Source: Roseobacter sp. MH60115 (GTDB lineage Bacteria > Pseudomonadota > Alphaproteobacteria > Rhodobacterales > Rhodobacteraceae). From it: 64,000 nucleotides of DNA. A program made the position numbers and the translations under genes. The number at the start of each line of letters is the position of its first letter. Positions within the stretch are counted from its first letter, which is position 1. The stretch is from NCBI RefSeq assembly GCF_015644665.1, contig NZ_JADOBQ010000002.1, positions 62,001-126,000 of the forward strand, in the 5' to 3' direction. Of this stretch, positions 9,024-17,161 are shown in pieces. A model generated the notes under the pieces. That model ran no database searches. It was not told the origin of the DNA and saw only the letters and a list, made by a program, of their open reading frames with translations.

Positions 9024-9878
9024 ATGCGAGATCTGAACGCTCTTGAAAGTTTTGTTGTCGCCGCCGAGACGCTGAATTTTTCCGTCGCGGCCGAGCTGCG
9101 CAATACCGTGCAATCCGCGATCAGCGCGCATGTGAAAAAACTCGAAGACGAGTTGGGATGCGTTCTCTTGACGCGCGGACGTGGCCTGCCCATGTCCCTC
9201 ACGCCCGAAGGCGAAGCGTTTGTGGTCTATGCGCGGCGTATTCTCGGGCTTTCGGATGAGGCGGTAAAGGCGGTGCGGGGCGCACGGTCCTCGCGGCGGA
9301 TCCGGCTCGGAACGACGGTCACGCTCGCCATGTCCGTTGTCACGCAGGCGTTGCGCCAGTTTGCGCAGGCTGAACCCGGGGTGCAGATACATGTTCAATG
9401 CGAGCGCAGCGATGCTTTGCTGGCCCTGCTGGATGCCGGAGAGATCGACATCGCCTTTATGATGGATCAGGGGCGGCGTCCCGGGCGTGACTTTGTCGAA
9501 AGCACGGCGCTTGTCTGGGCCGGGGTTGCGGAGTTTGCCATGACCTCGGCGCAAGATGTTCCGTTGGTCTTTTTGACCGATGGGCGTGACCTGCGAGGGT
9601 ATGCATTTGAAGCCCTGGATCGCGCTGGACGGACTGGGTTTCTGGCGCACCTCAGCCCGCATCCCATCGGGGTGCGAGCCTTTGTGCTTGCGGGGTTGGC
9701 AATCACTGTGATGCCTCAAACGGCCGTCGTGCCGCCTCTGGTGGATCTAGGGTCCAAGCTTGCGCTGCCCCGCCTGAGAGATGTGGCGCTGTCCCTGTAC
9801 TATGACCCAAAGAGAGCCGGGCAGGACATTACGCTATTCTCGACGGCTATTCACGACCAGCTTGCAAAGGAAGTGTAA
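9024..9878 (+). CDS. LysR-family transcriptional regulator
   Basis: The 284-residue protein has the N-terminal winged helix of the family (MRDLNALESFVVAAETLNFS, then a helix around residues 30-50 with AISAHVKKLEDELGCVLLTR). A periplasmic-binding-protein-like effector domain starts at about residue 88 (RIRLGTTVTLAMSVV). It is divergent from the TauE/SafE permease and probably controls it and itself. ATG 9024 was chosen over an upstream TTG because it gives the canonical family start. Confidence 0.92.
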   Translation: MRDLNALESFVVAAETLNFSVAAELRNTVQSAISAHVKKLEDELGCVLLTRGRGLPMSLTPEGEAFVVYARRILGLSDEAVKAVRGARSSRRIRLGTTVTLAMSVVTQALRQFAQAEPGVQIHVQCERSDALLALLDAGEIDIAFMMDQGRRPGRDFVESTALVWAGVAEFAMTSAQDVPLVFLTDGRDLRGYAFEALDRAGRTGFLAHLSPHPIGVRAFVLAGLAITVMPQTAVVPPLVDLGSKLALPRLRDVALSLYYDPKRAGQDITLFSTAIHDQLAKEV

Positions 9879-10106
9879 CGCCGGGCCGCTGAGATACTCG
9901 GCATCCCGCGTGGTTCAAACTGACTGTAGAGGTTCGGGCAATTTGTCCCAAGCCGCCGGGGTCGCTGGCTCATGTTTCGTCTTAAGTGGTCTCCGAACGT
10001 GCGGATAAACCCTGCACGGTCGCGTTGTAAAAATCCGGGCCTGACCCGGATGGAAGCAATCCAACCCGCCAAGCTCAGCTCGGCCTCCTCGAACGCCCGA
10101 CGGGTG

Positions 10107-10143
10107 AAATCGCTCCAAGCAACTCAGTTGTCTGGAGCGATTT
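10107..10143. terminator. Probable bidirectional terminator between convergent genes
   Basis: An 18-bp stem with one mismatch (AAATCGCTCCA at 10107-10117, its complement at 10133-10143, inner arms CAACT and AGTTG) has a one-base loop. It is flanked by short T or A runs and lies between the lysR stop and the convergent BCCT gene stop. The 9879-10201 gap holds no gene I can support. Confidence 0.55.
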
Positions 10144-10201
10144 TGGGAGAGATGTCTGCTTTGGCCGCGCGCGTGGCCTTGCGTCAATTCTCCCGGTCAC
10201 C

Positions 10202-11803
10202 TTATCGGTTCAGGAACTCCAACTCGTATTTGTCCACATACTCCGGAGCCGGATTGTCCTCATGCAAAGCTTTCACGATCCCGTAGATCATGAAGAGCAG
10301 GATCACCGCGATTGGAAGGCCTGCGACGATCGAGGCGGTCTGCAACGCGCTGAGACCTCCGGCCAGCATCAAGACAGCGGCCACCGCCCCCGAGGTCAGG
10401 CCCCAGAAGATGCGGAATTTGACCGGCGGATGCTCGTCCCCCATCGAGAGCATGGTACACATCACCAGTGTGCCGGAGTCCGATGAGGTGACGAACCACG
10501 AGATCAGCAGGACCGTGATCAGTACCGTGATCGGGTAGGTCAACCAGTTGAAGCCAAAGCCCGCGACCGTGGCAAACACACCCGCTGCATAGTCGTCGTT
10601 CACCGCATCCACAACGCCCGCGTTGTTGAACAGATCGACCCCTGTGGCAGCGCCCCCAAAGACACCCATCCACAAGACAACGACCGAGGTCGGAATGAGC
10701 AGCACGCAGAAGCAGAACTGCTTGATGGTTCTGCCCTTGGACACCCGCGCGATGAAAAGACCGACAAACGGACACCATGCGATCCACCAGCCCCAGTAGA
10801 AGATGGTCCACCAGCCCTGCCATTGCACTTCGGGATCACCGTTGATCCAGAAGCCCATGGGGATGACATTCCAGAGGTAGTCGCCGAAGCCTGAGATCGT
10901 GATCCCAAGCAGGAAGGCCGTGGGTCCAAGGATGATGAAAAGGATGAGCAGCCCGACCGACGCCAAGACGTTGCACTCCGACAGAATGCGCACGCCTTTG
11001 CCCACGCCAGAGGCTGCGGAGGCGGTGCCCAGGCAGGTGATGATCGCCACCAGGATGAGCTGATTGGTTTGCGTGTTTTCCATCCAGCCCAGATTTTCAA
11101 GGCCCGCGGCAATCGGTGTGACGCCGAGACCCAGCGAGGTTGCGAGACCGAAAATGGTGCCGAAGACGCCGATCAGATCCACCATGTGACCCCATGGCCC
11201 GTAAATCCGTTCCTTCAGAACCGGGTACAGGGCTGTGCGCAGGGTAAGAGGCAGATCGCGCCGATAAGAGAAGTAGGCCAGGCAGAGCCCGACAAGCACA
11301 TAGAGGCCCCAGCCATGAAACCCCCAGTGGAAGTTCGTGACGGTCACGGCCTTCACGGCGGCATCCACGCTCCCGGCTTCATATCCGGCCCGCTCCATGA
11401 AGGGGCTTCCCTGGATGTGAAACATCGGTTCTGCAACGCCCCAGTAGATCAACCCAGAGCCCAGACCGGCGGAGAACAGCATGCAGATCCAGGAAAAGGT
11501 CGAGAAATCCGGGGTGTCATCGTCCTTGCCGAGTTTCACGTCGCCAAATCGGCTGATCATTAGCCAGATCACGAAGAAAAGTGCTGCGTTCACAACGATG
11601 ACGTAGAACCAGTCCATCGTGTTGATGATGAAATCCTTACCGGCCGAGAAGACCTCGGAGGAGCGCTCGACGTCCGTGATCGTATAGCCGACAAAACCGA
11701 TGATCATGATCATCGACAATAGCCCCATCAGCGGGTTCATCCCGGCAAATACACCGGATTTTGCAACAAGATTGTCAGGCTTATGCGTTGATTGCGTACT
11801 CAT
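10202..11803 (-). CDS. BCCT-family betaine/carnitine/choline-type transporter
   Basis: The 533-residue protein has about twelve membrane segments. It shows the BCCT hallmarks SAGLGSGLIYWGVAEP in the third segment region and FYWGWWIAWCPFVGLFIARV in the eighth, which carries the aromatic box that holds quaternary ammonium groups. Likely substrates are glycine betaine, choline, carnitine, ectoine or dimethylsulfoniopropionate; the sequence alone does not choose between them. ATG 11803 follows GAGG. The gene starts 32 bases after the stop of a periplasmic solute-binding protein gene on the same strand. That is an unusual partner for a secondary carrier, because BCCT proteins normally work without a binding protein. 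Confidence 0.93.
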   Translation of the reverse strand: MSTQSTHKPDNLVAKSGVFAGMNPLMGLLSMIMIIGFVGYTITDVERSSEVFSAGKDFIINTMDWFYVIVVNAALFFVIWLMISRFGDVKLGKDDDTPDFSTFSWICMLFSAGLGSGLIYWGVAEPMFHIQGSPFMERAGYEAGSVDAAVKAVTVTNFHWGFHGWGLYVLVGLCLAYFSYRRDLPLTLRTALYPVLKERIYGPWGHMVDLIGVFGTIFGLATSLGLGVTPIAAGLENLGWMENTQTNQLILVAIITCLGTASAASGVGKGVRILSECNVLASVGLLILFIILGPTAFLLGITISGFGDYLWNVIPMGFWINGDPEVQWQGWWTIFYWGWWIAWCPFVGLFIARVSKGRTIKQFCFCVLLIPTSVVVLWMGVFGGAATGVDLFNNAGVVDAVNDDYAAGVFATVAGFGFNWLTYPITVLITVLLISWFVTSSDSGTLVMCTMLSMGDEHPPVKFRIFWGLTSGAVAAVLMLAGGLSALQTASIVAGLPIAVILLFMIYGIVKALHEDNPAPEYVDKYELEFLNR

Positions 11804-11835
11804 GTCTTTAACCTCTTTGTCCTGTTGGTCCGGGC

Positions 11836-12999
11836 TTACCGGGTCGTTCCGGCTGCACCCTGACGGGCGCCTGCGGATATCCAGAGCTGGAACCGTTCTT
11901 CCAACCGGGCGTGATGGGCGGCCCACCATTCGGCGTCGGAACGGATGAAGGCCTGATCCTCATAGGCAGGGCCGTTTGGAATCTGCTGCAGCGTTTCGTC
12001 GCTCAGAAGGGTCAGAGATGAATTTCGCGTTGGCCCGTTGGGTAAATACCCAACCATATCCGCAAGCGCCTTTGTGCCACTGGCGTATCGGATAAAATCC
12101 TTGGCCGCGTCCGCGTTTCGGCTGCCCTTCGGGATGCCGAAAAGGTCAAGCTCGATTACACGACCATCCATGTTGACCGAAAAATCCGCCCCGTCTTCCT
12201 CAGATGCCGTTGCCCCGGTTGTGGCCCAGATCATCGACATCGCCACGTCGCCTGCGTTGAGCATGCGCACGGGCTCGCGCCCCGCGCTCCAGAGTTGCAG
12301 GCCCGACCGGATACTGTCCATCTTGTCGAAGGCCCTGTCGACACCCTCTTCGGTTTCCAGCAGCGGATAGACATCGTCGCGCGCGACACCATCGGCCATC
12401 AGGGCCCATTCCATGATGACCGAGGGGTCGTTTCGTATGGCACGCGCGCCCGGGTAGGCCTGCACGTCGAAAAAGTCCTCGATGGTGCTGGGCGGATCTT
12501 CGGCGAAATCGGAATTGCTGTAGGCATAGGCCGTGGCCCAGACAATGACGCCCACGCCGCAATCGTTCAGCGCACCGGGCACGAAGTCGTCGCTTGCCGG
12601 TGTTCCGTCGGCCCCGTCTGGGAGATCGATAGCGGACAGGTCCTCCAGCAGCCCCTCTTCGCAGGCCCGCAAGCTGTCGGCCTGTGTCAGGTCAACGACG
12701 TCCCAGATGACATTGGCGCTTTCGACCTGGTCGCGGATCTCGTTGATACCGCCGTTATAATGGGCCACATGAACCCGCCTGCCGGTTTCCTCTTCGTAGG
12801 GTCGGACAAATCCCAGCATCTGGCTGCGCATGTAGGGTCCGGTCCAGGAGGTGAATGTAATTTCCGGCGCGGGGTTCTCGGATGCTGATGGCGTGGCTTG
12901 CGCGTCTTGAGCACCGGAGTGCCCAGGATGCACGGCAATGAGCATTGCCGCGCACGCAACCAGTTGCCGCCGAGAAACATAACGTCGACAGTTGGGCAT
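11836..12999 (-). CDS. Periplasmic solute-binding protein (PotD-like, family 1)
   Basis: The 387-residue protein begins with a signal peptide (SRRQLVACAAMLIAVHPGHS, cleaved near SGA-QD). It continues with an extracellular solute-binding fold resembling spermidine/putrescine binding proteins (EITFTSWTGPYMRSQMLGF; WDVVDLTQADSL; AYAYSNSDF). ATG 12999 was chosen because AGGAGG lies six bases before it. No ABC permease or ATPase gene follows; a BCCT carrier gene does, 32 bases downstream on the same strand. The protein may serve an ABC transporter encoded elsewhere, or cooperate with the carrier, which would be new. Confidence 0.9.
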   Translation of the reverse strand: MPNCRRYVSRRQLVACAAMLIAVHPGHSGAQDAQATPSASENPAPEITFTSWTGPYMRSQMLGFVRPYEEETGRRVHVAHYNGGINEIRDQVESANVIWDVVDLTQADSLRACEEGLLEDLSAIDLPDGADGTPASDDFVPGALNDCGVGVIVWATAYAYSNSDFAEDPPSTIEDFFDVQAYPGARAIRNDPSVIMEWALMADGVARDDVYPLLETEEGVDRAFDKMDSIRSGLQLWSAGREPVRMLNAGDVAMSMIWATTGATASEEDGADFSVNMDGRVIELDLFGIPKGSRNADAAKDFIRYASGTKALADMVGYLPNGPTRNSSLTLLSDETLQQIPNGPAYEDQAFIRSDAEWWAAHHARLEERFQLWISAGARQGAAGTTR

Positions 13000-13710
13000 G
13001 GATGACCTCCTCTTTGGGCAAACGATATTGCTTTCAAGGTCATGATAGCTTGCATTCAGCAACGCCTGTCGCATCGCAAAATGGATAACCGCAGGCTGTA
13101 CCAGCGGATGAACGGCGCACTGGCTGGATATGCGGTCGGCCAAACAATCACGGCCCTCCGGCCACCTTCGGCCAACAATGCACTCACGCGCAACAATTTT
13201 TTCTGCCGGAAAATTCGGGCAGGCAGTTGGCGGCGACATCTGCGGTAGCCAAACAGTCCTTGTTTACGGTGCTGCTGCGCCGGGAAAAGCCGGGGTCGGA
13301 AGGAGGGGACATTCGAACGGTTCACATGGGCATGCCCGCCGTTCGTGGCGTGGAGTCAAACGGCGCGACGGTCCCGATATTGGTGAATTATGTAGGCCTT
13401 TCATGGTGCGTGATCAGCCCCTTTTGTCCGTTGTGTGACGTACATTCGAAACCTATGCAGCGGTCGCATTTTGCGGATACCTGTTACGTGTTTTCCGGCT
13501 CTCATACTAAACGCAGTTCATGGCTCCGCGCGCCGTACAGGCGTGTGCAGCGTCAGGTGAGCTTCTTTTTCCCTCTGCATGCAAGGCAGAGGCCCCACAT
13601 CACCTGCTTTAACAGATCCAAATTTAGATAAGGAGACGTATCCCCCAACGGCCCTAAATCGGATCTTGGACACACCGATCCGCTTAACGGGCACTACATA
13701 GCACCGGCAG
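13000..13710. other. Gene-poor 0.7-kb intergenic region with nested inverted repeats
   Basis: I find no convincing gene here. The longest open frames lack ribosome sites and have no protein-like composition. The only structure I see is a nested pair of perfect 7-bp inverted repeats at 13554-13606, listed separately. The promoter of the binding-protein/BCCT operon must lie at the left end. Confidence 0.5.
13554..13606. repeat. Nested inverted repeat, possible structured RNA
   Basis: CAGGTGA (13554-13560) pairs with TCACCTG (13600-13606), and inside it CCTCTGC (13572-13578) pairs with GCAGAGG (13586-13592). Both arms are perfect. The element sits in a gene-free stretch and has no T-run, so it is not a standard terminator. 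It may be a transcript element or a site for two proteins. Confidence 0.4.
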
Positions 13711-14160
13711 TCATTCGGCGGCGTGCTGGTTGAACATGTCAGCCACAATAGCCCAGCCATCGCCGTCACGCTGCATCACGAAAAGATACGTGCCTTGTGC
13801 CGCGACACCGGCGGCCTCGATGTCCGCGTCATAGCCGCCGATCATCACCGCCATGCTGCCGTCATCGGAGACAAAAAAGTGATCGAAGCTGTGCGAGAAC
13901 TCGCCTTTATTCTCGGCTATGAAGCCAAAGGCGCCTGCAGGGACCTTTAAACCGGCCACCGGCGGGCTTTCCGGTGCGATCCACAGGGGCGCATCATTGT
14001 AAAGCGCAAGGAAGGCTTCGAGGTCGTAGGCGGCCGCAATTTCGTCGTAGCGATCATTGTAGGCTGTGAGATCCTGTTGAATCCCGGCGTCTTGGGCTGC
14101 GGATGGGACCGCGGTCAGGATGGCCAGGGCAAAGCCCGAGAGGGAGGCGCGCAAGCACAT
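13711..14160 (-). CDS. Exported NTF2-like (SnoaL/DUF4440-type) protein
   Basis: The 149-residue protein has an N-terminal signal peptide (LSGFALAILTAVPSAAQ) followed by a cone-shaped NTF2-like domain. An alpha-helical start (LTAYNDRYDEIAAAYDLEAF, then LYNDAPLWIAPE) is followed by beta strands ending DGWAIVADMFNQ. The fold serves enzymes and ligand-binding proteins; no catalytic residues can be assigned. It is followed in the same direction, upstream, by a second NTF2-like gene and a peroxiredoxin gene, suggesting a small TetR-controlled stress or detoxification operon. Confidence 0.75.
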   Translation of the reverse strand: MCLRASLSGFALAILTAVPSAAQDAGIQQDLTAYNDRYDEIAAAYDLEAFLALYNDAPLWIAPESPPVAGLKVPAGAFGFIAENKGEFSHSFDHFFVSDDGSMAVMIGGYDADIEAAGVAAQGTYLFVMQRDGDGWAIVADMFNQHAAE

Positions 14161-14211
14161 TGTCTTGTCCTTTCAGAGAGGTAATAGCAATTTCGGAGTG
14201 TTAGACGGCAG

Positions 14212-14610
14212 TCAGACGCCTTCGGGCCGCAAGAAGATCACTTCGCGTGTCACCTGCCAGCGGTCATCTTCAAAGATCAGATCGATGCTGAGTGTCAGAT
14301 CCATGTTCACCCCGCTCAGGTCGTTTTTACGAGACAGCAGCACATGGGCGGTGTCGCCGTCCACCTTGATGTTGTGGAATTTGGCCCAGGTGTTCATCGG
14401 CGGATCGCCCGCGGCGCGCTTTGAGGCAAAGAGTGCCTTGAAGGCGTCTTTGTCCGCGGTGTTCAGTGTGTGGTTTTGGTCGATCATCATGACATACAAA
14501 CTATCATGATAAATTCGGTCCAACGCGGCCACGTCATAGGTCGTGGCTGTCTGGATCAGATCGTCTATCGTCTGGCGGACCTGCGCGTCGCGCGGGGTAT
14601 CGAGTGGCAT
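14212..14610 (-). CDS. Cytoplasmic NTF2-like (DUF4440-type) protein
   Basis: The 132-residue protein shows the DUF4440 pattern: a helical start (VRQTIDDLIQTATTYDVAAL), the strand motif RIYHDSLYVMMIDQN, and a C-terminal DDRWQVTREVIFLRPEG that matches the usual end of SnoaL/NTF2-like domains. There is no signal peptide, unlike the following neighbour. It lies between the exported NTF2-like gene and the peroxiredoxin gene with short gaps (51 and 26 bases), so co-transcription is likely. The substrate is unknown. Confidence 0.8.
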   Translation of the reverse strand: MPLDTPRDAQVRQTIDDLIQTATTYDVAALDRIYHDSLYVMMIDQNHTLNTADKDAFKALFASKRAAGDPPMNTWAKFHNIKVDGDTAHVLLSRKNDLSGVNMDLTLSIDLIFEDDRWQVTREVIFLRPEGV

Positions 14611-14636
14611 TGGGTCTTCCTTTCAGATGGGGGAGA

Positions 14637-15173
14637 TCACGCGCGCAATGTGCCGCGGATCGGGTAGTTGTTTTCCGGATTGCGAATAAAGCGCAGGCCG
14701 CCCAGCAGCGTTTTGAGGTCGGGGCGGACAAATGGCGCGTTTGAAATGTCGGTGACCTGCAGCTTCCCGTCTGCATTGATCACGAAGATGCCTGGTTCTG
14801 CGAAAGGTCGGTCGGTTTCCTGCGCGGACCTCGGGTGCGAGACATACAAGCCCAACCGGTGCATTTGCTCGACCGTCATATCGTAGCCAACGCGAAAGTT
14901 GGGGCGTACCAAAGCCATCTGATCTGCTGCCTTTTCGGCGGTGTCAGCGGAAACAGCCACGACGTCGATTCCAAGCCCGTTGAACTCACTCAGTAATGTG
15001 TTCAGTTCTTTGAGGTAGCTTGTGCACATCGGGCAGTGCTTGCCGCGATAGACCACGACCATTTGCCAGTCATGGCCGTCCGCAGGGGTCCCGAGGACGC
15101 AGGTTCCACCGCCGAGCTGCGGTACGGTAAGCGCAGGGTATTCGGATCCAGCGGACAGTTTCTGCGATGTCAT
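14637..15173 (-). CDS. Peroxiredoxin-like (AhpC/TSA family) protein
   Basis: The 178-residue protein has a thioredoxin fold. VVYRGKHCPMCTSYLKELN carries a CPMC motif at the position of the peroxidatic Cys. SADTAEKAADQMAL and DGKLQVTDISNAPFVRPDL follow. CxxC in place of the usual TxxC suggests a thiol oxidoreductase of the redoxin/AhpC-like type. ATG 15173 follows GGAGC. It is the first gene of a minus-strand operon with two NTF2-like genes and is divergent from a TetR regulator, with an operator half-way into its leader (15190-15211). Its likely role is defence against peroxides or electrophiles. Confidence 0.9.
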   Translation of the reverse strand: MTSQKLSAGSEYPALTVPQLGGGTCVLGTPADGHDWQMVVVYRGKHCPMCTSYLKELNTLLSEFNGLGIDVVAVSADTAEKAADQMALVRPNFRVGYDMTVEQMHRLGLYVSHPRSAQETDRPFAEPGIFVINADGKLQVTDISNAPFVRPDLKTLLGGLRFIRNPENNYPIRGTLRA

Positions 15174-15189
15174 AGTGAGCTCCTTGATG

Positions 15190-15211
15190 TTTTGTATTGA
15201 TCGATATAAAA
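15190..15211. promoter_or_regulatory. Candidate TetR operator, peroxiredoxin side
   Basis: TTTTGTA (15190-15196), eight bases, then TATAAAA (15205-15211): a 6-of-7 inverted repeat with exactly the geometry of the second site at 15236-15257. It lies 17 bases before the peroxiredoxin start, where binding would block transcription or translation. Confidence 0.6.
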
Positions 15212-15235
15212 TACGTGAAAGCGAGACGTCAAGGA

Positions 15236-15257
15236 TTTTGTAATGAATAATACAAAA
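15236..15257. promoter_or_regulatory. Candidate TetR operator overlapping the tetR start codon
   Basis: TTTTGTA (15236-15242), eight bases, then TACAAAA (15251-15257): a perfect 7-bp inverted repeat that spans the ATG of the TetR gene at 15243. The matched spacing with the other site suggests negative autoregulation. Confidence 0.6.
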
Positions 15258-15866
15258 AAGGCTGGCCGGCCCAAGAAATTCGACCGTGACGAGGCTTTGC
15301 TGAAGGCAGTCGAGGTCTTTTGGAAACAGGGCTATGAGGGCGCGTCGATGAAGCTTCTGACCGATTCCATGGGCATCAACAGCCCCAGCCTCTACGCGGA
15401 ATTCGGCGATAAACACCGCCTCTATCTCGAGGCCATCGACCGCTATGCCAATGACGACGGCTGTGCGCCGCTTGTGGCATTGGAGACGGAGCCCGATATC
15501 GAAATGGCCGTCCGGGCCTTCTTTGAGGCGGCGATTGATTATTCGACACATCACGCAAGTGGTGCGCGTGGTTGTTTTCTGGCGTCTTGTGTTGCCACCA
15601 GTGCGGGTCATGTCGACGGCACGGCGGAGATGTTGCGTGAAGCGATCGAGGCGACGGATACGCGCATCACCGCGCGCTTTGATGTCGAAAAGGCACGGGG
15701 TGCGTTGCCGCCGGACTTTCCTTCATCTGATCAGGCCAAATTGCTGTTTGACCTGAGACAAGGTCTGGTCTTTCGCGCGCGTGCCGGCTTTTCAAGGGGG
15801 CAACTGTTGGCCGATATCGACAAGGGTGTTGCGGCGGTGATGAACCCCGCCGTGAAGAGCGACTGA
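15243..15866 (+). CDS. TetR-family regulator of the peroxiredoxin operon
   Basis: The 207-residue protein has the TetR DNA-binding domain at residues 8-60 (RDEALLKAVEVFWKQGYEGA, then SLYAEFGDKHRLYLEAIDRY). A ligand/dimer domain contains GARGCFLASC, which resembles redox- or electrophile-sensing TetR proteins; the closely spaced Cys residues could be reactive, which is an inference. It is divergent from the peroxiredoxin operon, and two matched operators flank the promoter region. AAGGA lies seven bases upstream of the ATG. Confidence 0.93.
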   Translation: MNNTKKAGRPKKFDRDEALLKAVEVFWKQGYEGASMKLLTDSMGINSPSLYAEFGDKHRLYLEAIDRYANDDGCAPLVALETEPDIEMAVRAFFEAAIDYSTHHASGARGCFLASCVATSAGHVDGTAEMLREAIEATDTRITARFDVEKARGALPPDFPSSDQAKLLFDLRQGLVFRARAGFSRGQLLADIDKGVAAVMNPAVKSD

Positions 15867-16112
15867 ATTTCGCCGTGGCCTCGGTTCAGGATGTTTCAGA
15901 AGCAGGGTATCCGACCGCCGGGCCTATGTTCTCGCCGTCGTTCCAAGGCAGCCCGCAACGCGCGATCACGTTTGGTTTGCGACGGGACCGCCATTCAACT
16001 CTGCCTTGCAATTGGCCGTATCCGGCGACATCGGGCCTGGATTTCCGGTCACACACCCACGCGACCTGCCGATTTTTGAACTTCTTTTTGGCGCCGGGAC
16101 TGATAATCTGCG

Positions 16113-16805
16113 TTGCGTAAAGGGCTTTTGCTCTCGGGACAGGCATGCAGAAACGGAAAAAGTGATTTGGAAAAGACTGCTGGCTCACCAGAAAAAAAGC
16201 TTCAGATACTGCAGGCGGCAACCAACCTGATCAAGACCAAGGGTCTGCAGGCTTTGTCTTTTGAAGCGGTCTCTACGGAGGCCGGGCTGTCACGGCAATT
16301 AGTGCGATACTACTATTCCGATCTGGATATGCTGATTGTCGCACTCTGTGATCATCTGGGAAATGGCTACCGTGAAATTCTGGTCGCGGGCATCGTCGAG
16401 GTCAGTCAGGTTCAACGCCTTGGCTTTTTCCTCGATTTTTTCTTCGATCTGGCGGACGACCATCCGATGCCGGACAATCTGGAGGTCTACGATTCACTGC
16501 TGGCTTATGCCGTGGGATCGGACACGCTCAAAAATCGCCTGTGCGACCAGTATAAGACACTCGGTCAGGTCATCGTGCACGAGCTGGCCATCGCCCATCC
16601 GGAACTCGACGGGCACGCATGCGAGGAACTGTCTTACCTCTTTGTCTCCATGATGCACGCGCATTGGAGCTATGTGGCCAGCCTCGGATACGCGCGCGCG
16701 CACAGCCGTCTGACACGAAACGCGATTGACCGGCTCATTGCATCCTACGTCAATGATGCATCACGGGTTCCGGTGATCGAACGCCCGTGGTCGCGCGACG
16801 CCTGA
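16113..16805 (+). CDS. TetR-family regulator (start uncertain)
   Basis: The protein has a TetR N-terminal helix-turn-helix (KLQILQAATNLIKTKGLQAL, then VSTEAGLSRQLVRYYYSDLD) and a helical ligand domain with a hydrophobic FFLDFFFDLADDHPMPD segment. An in-frame stop at 16104 and the lack of ATG or GTG leave TTG 16113 or TTG 16167 as starts; the latter follows GGAAAAAG. It stands alone, with no neighbour that suggests a target. Confidence 0.85.
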   Translation: MRKGLLLSGQACRNGKSDLEKTAGSPEKKLQILQAATNLIKTKGLQALSFEAVSTEAGLSRQLVRYYYSDLDMLIVALCDHLGNGYREILVAGIVEVSQVQRLGFFLDFFFDLADDHPMPDNLEVYDSLLAYAVGSDTLKNRLCDQYKTLGQVIVHELAIAHPELDGHACEELSYLFVSMMHAHWSYVASLGYARAHSRLTRNAIDRLIASYVNDASRVPVIERPWSRDA

Positions 16806-17161
16806 CATCGTGCGATGACGGGGCATCCCCATTTGCCCGACACCCTTTCGATCCCGTGCGGGGGCCTCCAAAGGCGAATCAAATCCTCATCAAACGGTGC
16901 GGTCCGCCGTGCCTGCGACTTCTGCCCTGGGTGCCGGATTTTCAAAACGAAAAAATGCATTTCACCCCATACTAGAAACCAAATAAAATGCAGCTGGAAA
17001 ACGGGCCGCGCAATTTCGCCTGATATCAGCGCTCCCCCATTTAACTGTTTTCAAAACGAAAATCCGACCCTCTCCACCGTTGACTGGCGCAAACCGGTTT
17101 GTTTTTTCGAAGCTGGAAAACAACAGGTAAACGAGTGTTTTCGTCAATTTTGGAGAGGAAT
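16806..17161. promoter_or_regulatory. Leader/promoter region of the VPLPA-CTERM gene with duplicated palindromic sites
   Basis: This AT-rich gene-free stretch holds two perfect copies of TTTTCAAAACGAAAA (16939-16953 and 17048-17062), itself an inverted repeat TTTTC-N5-GAAAA, and two copies of AGCTGGAAAAC (16992-17002 and 17111-17121). These look like regulator sites for the exported protein gene downstream. Confidence 0.5.

Noticed and set aside
13227-13631. 134-codon plus-strand open frame in the gene-poor region
   Set aside because: It has irregular composition with many Cys/His/Ser, no domain, and runs through the nested hairpin; there is no clear evidence of coding.
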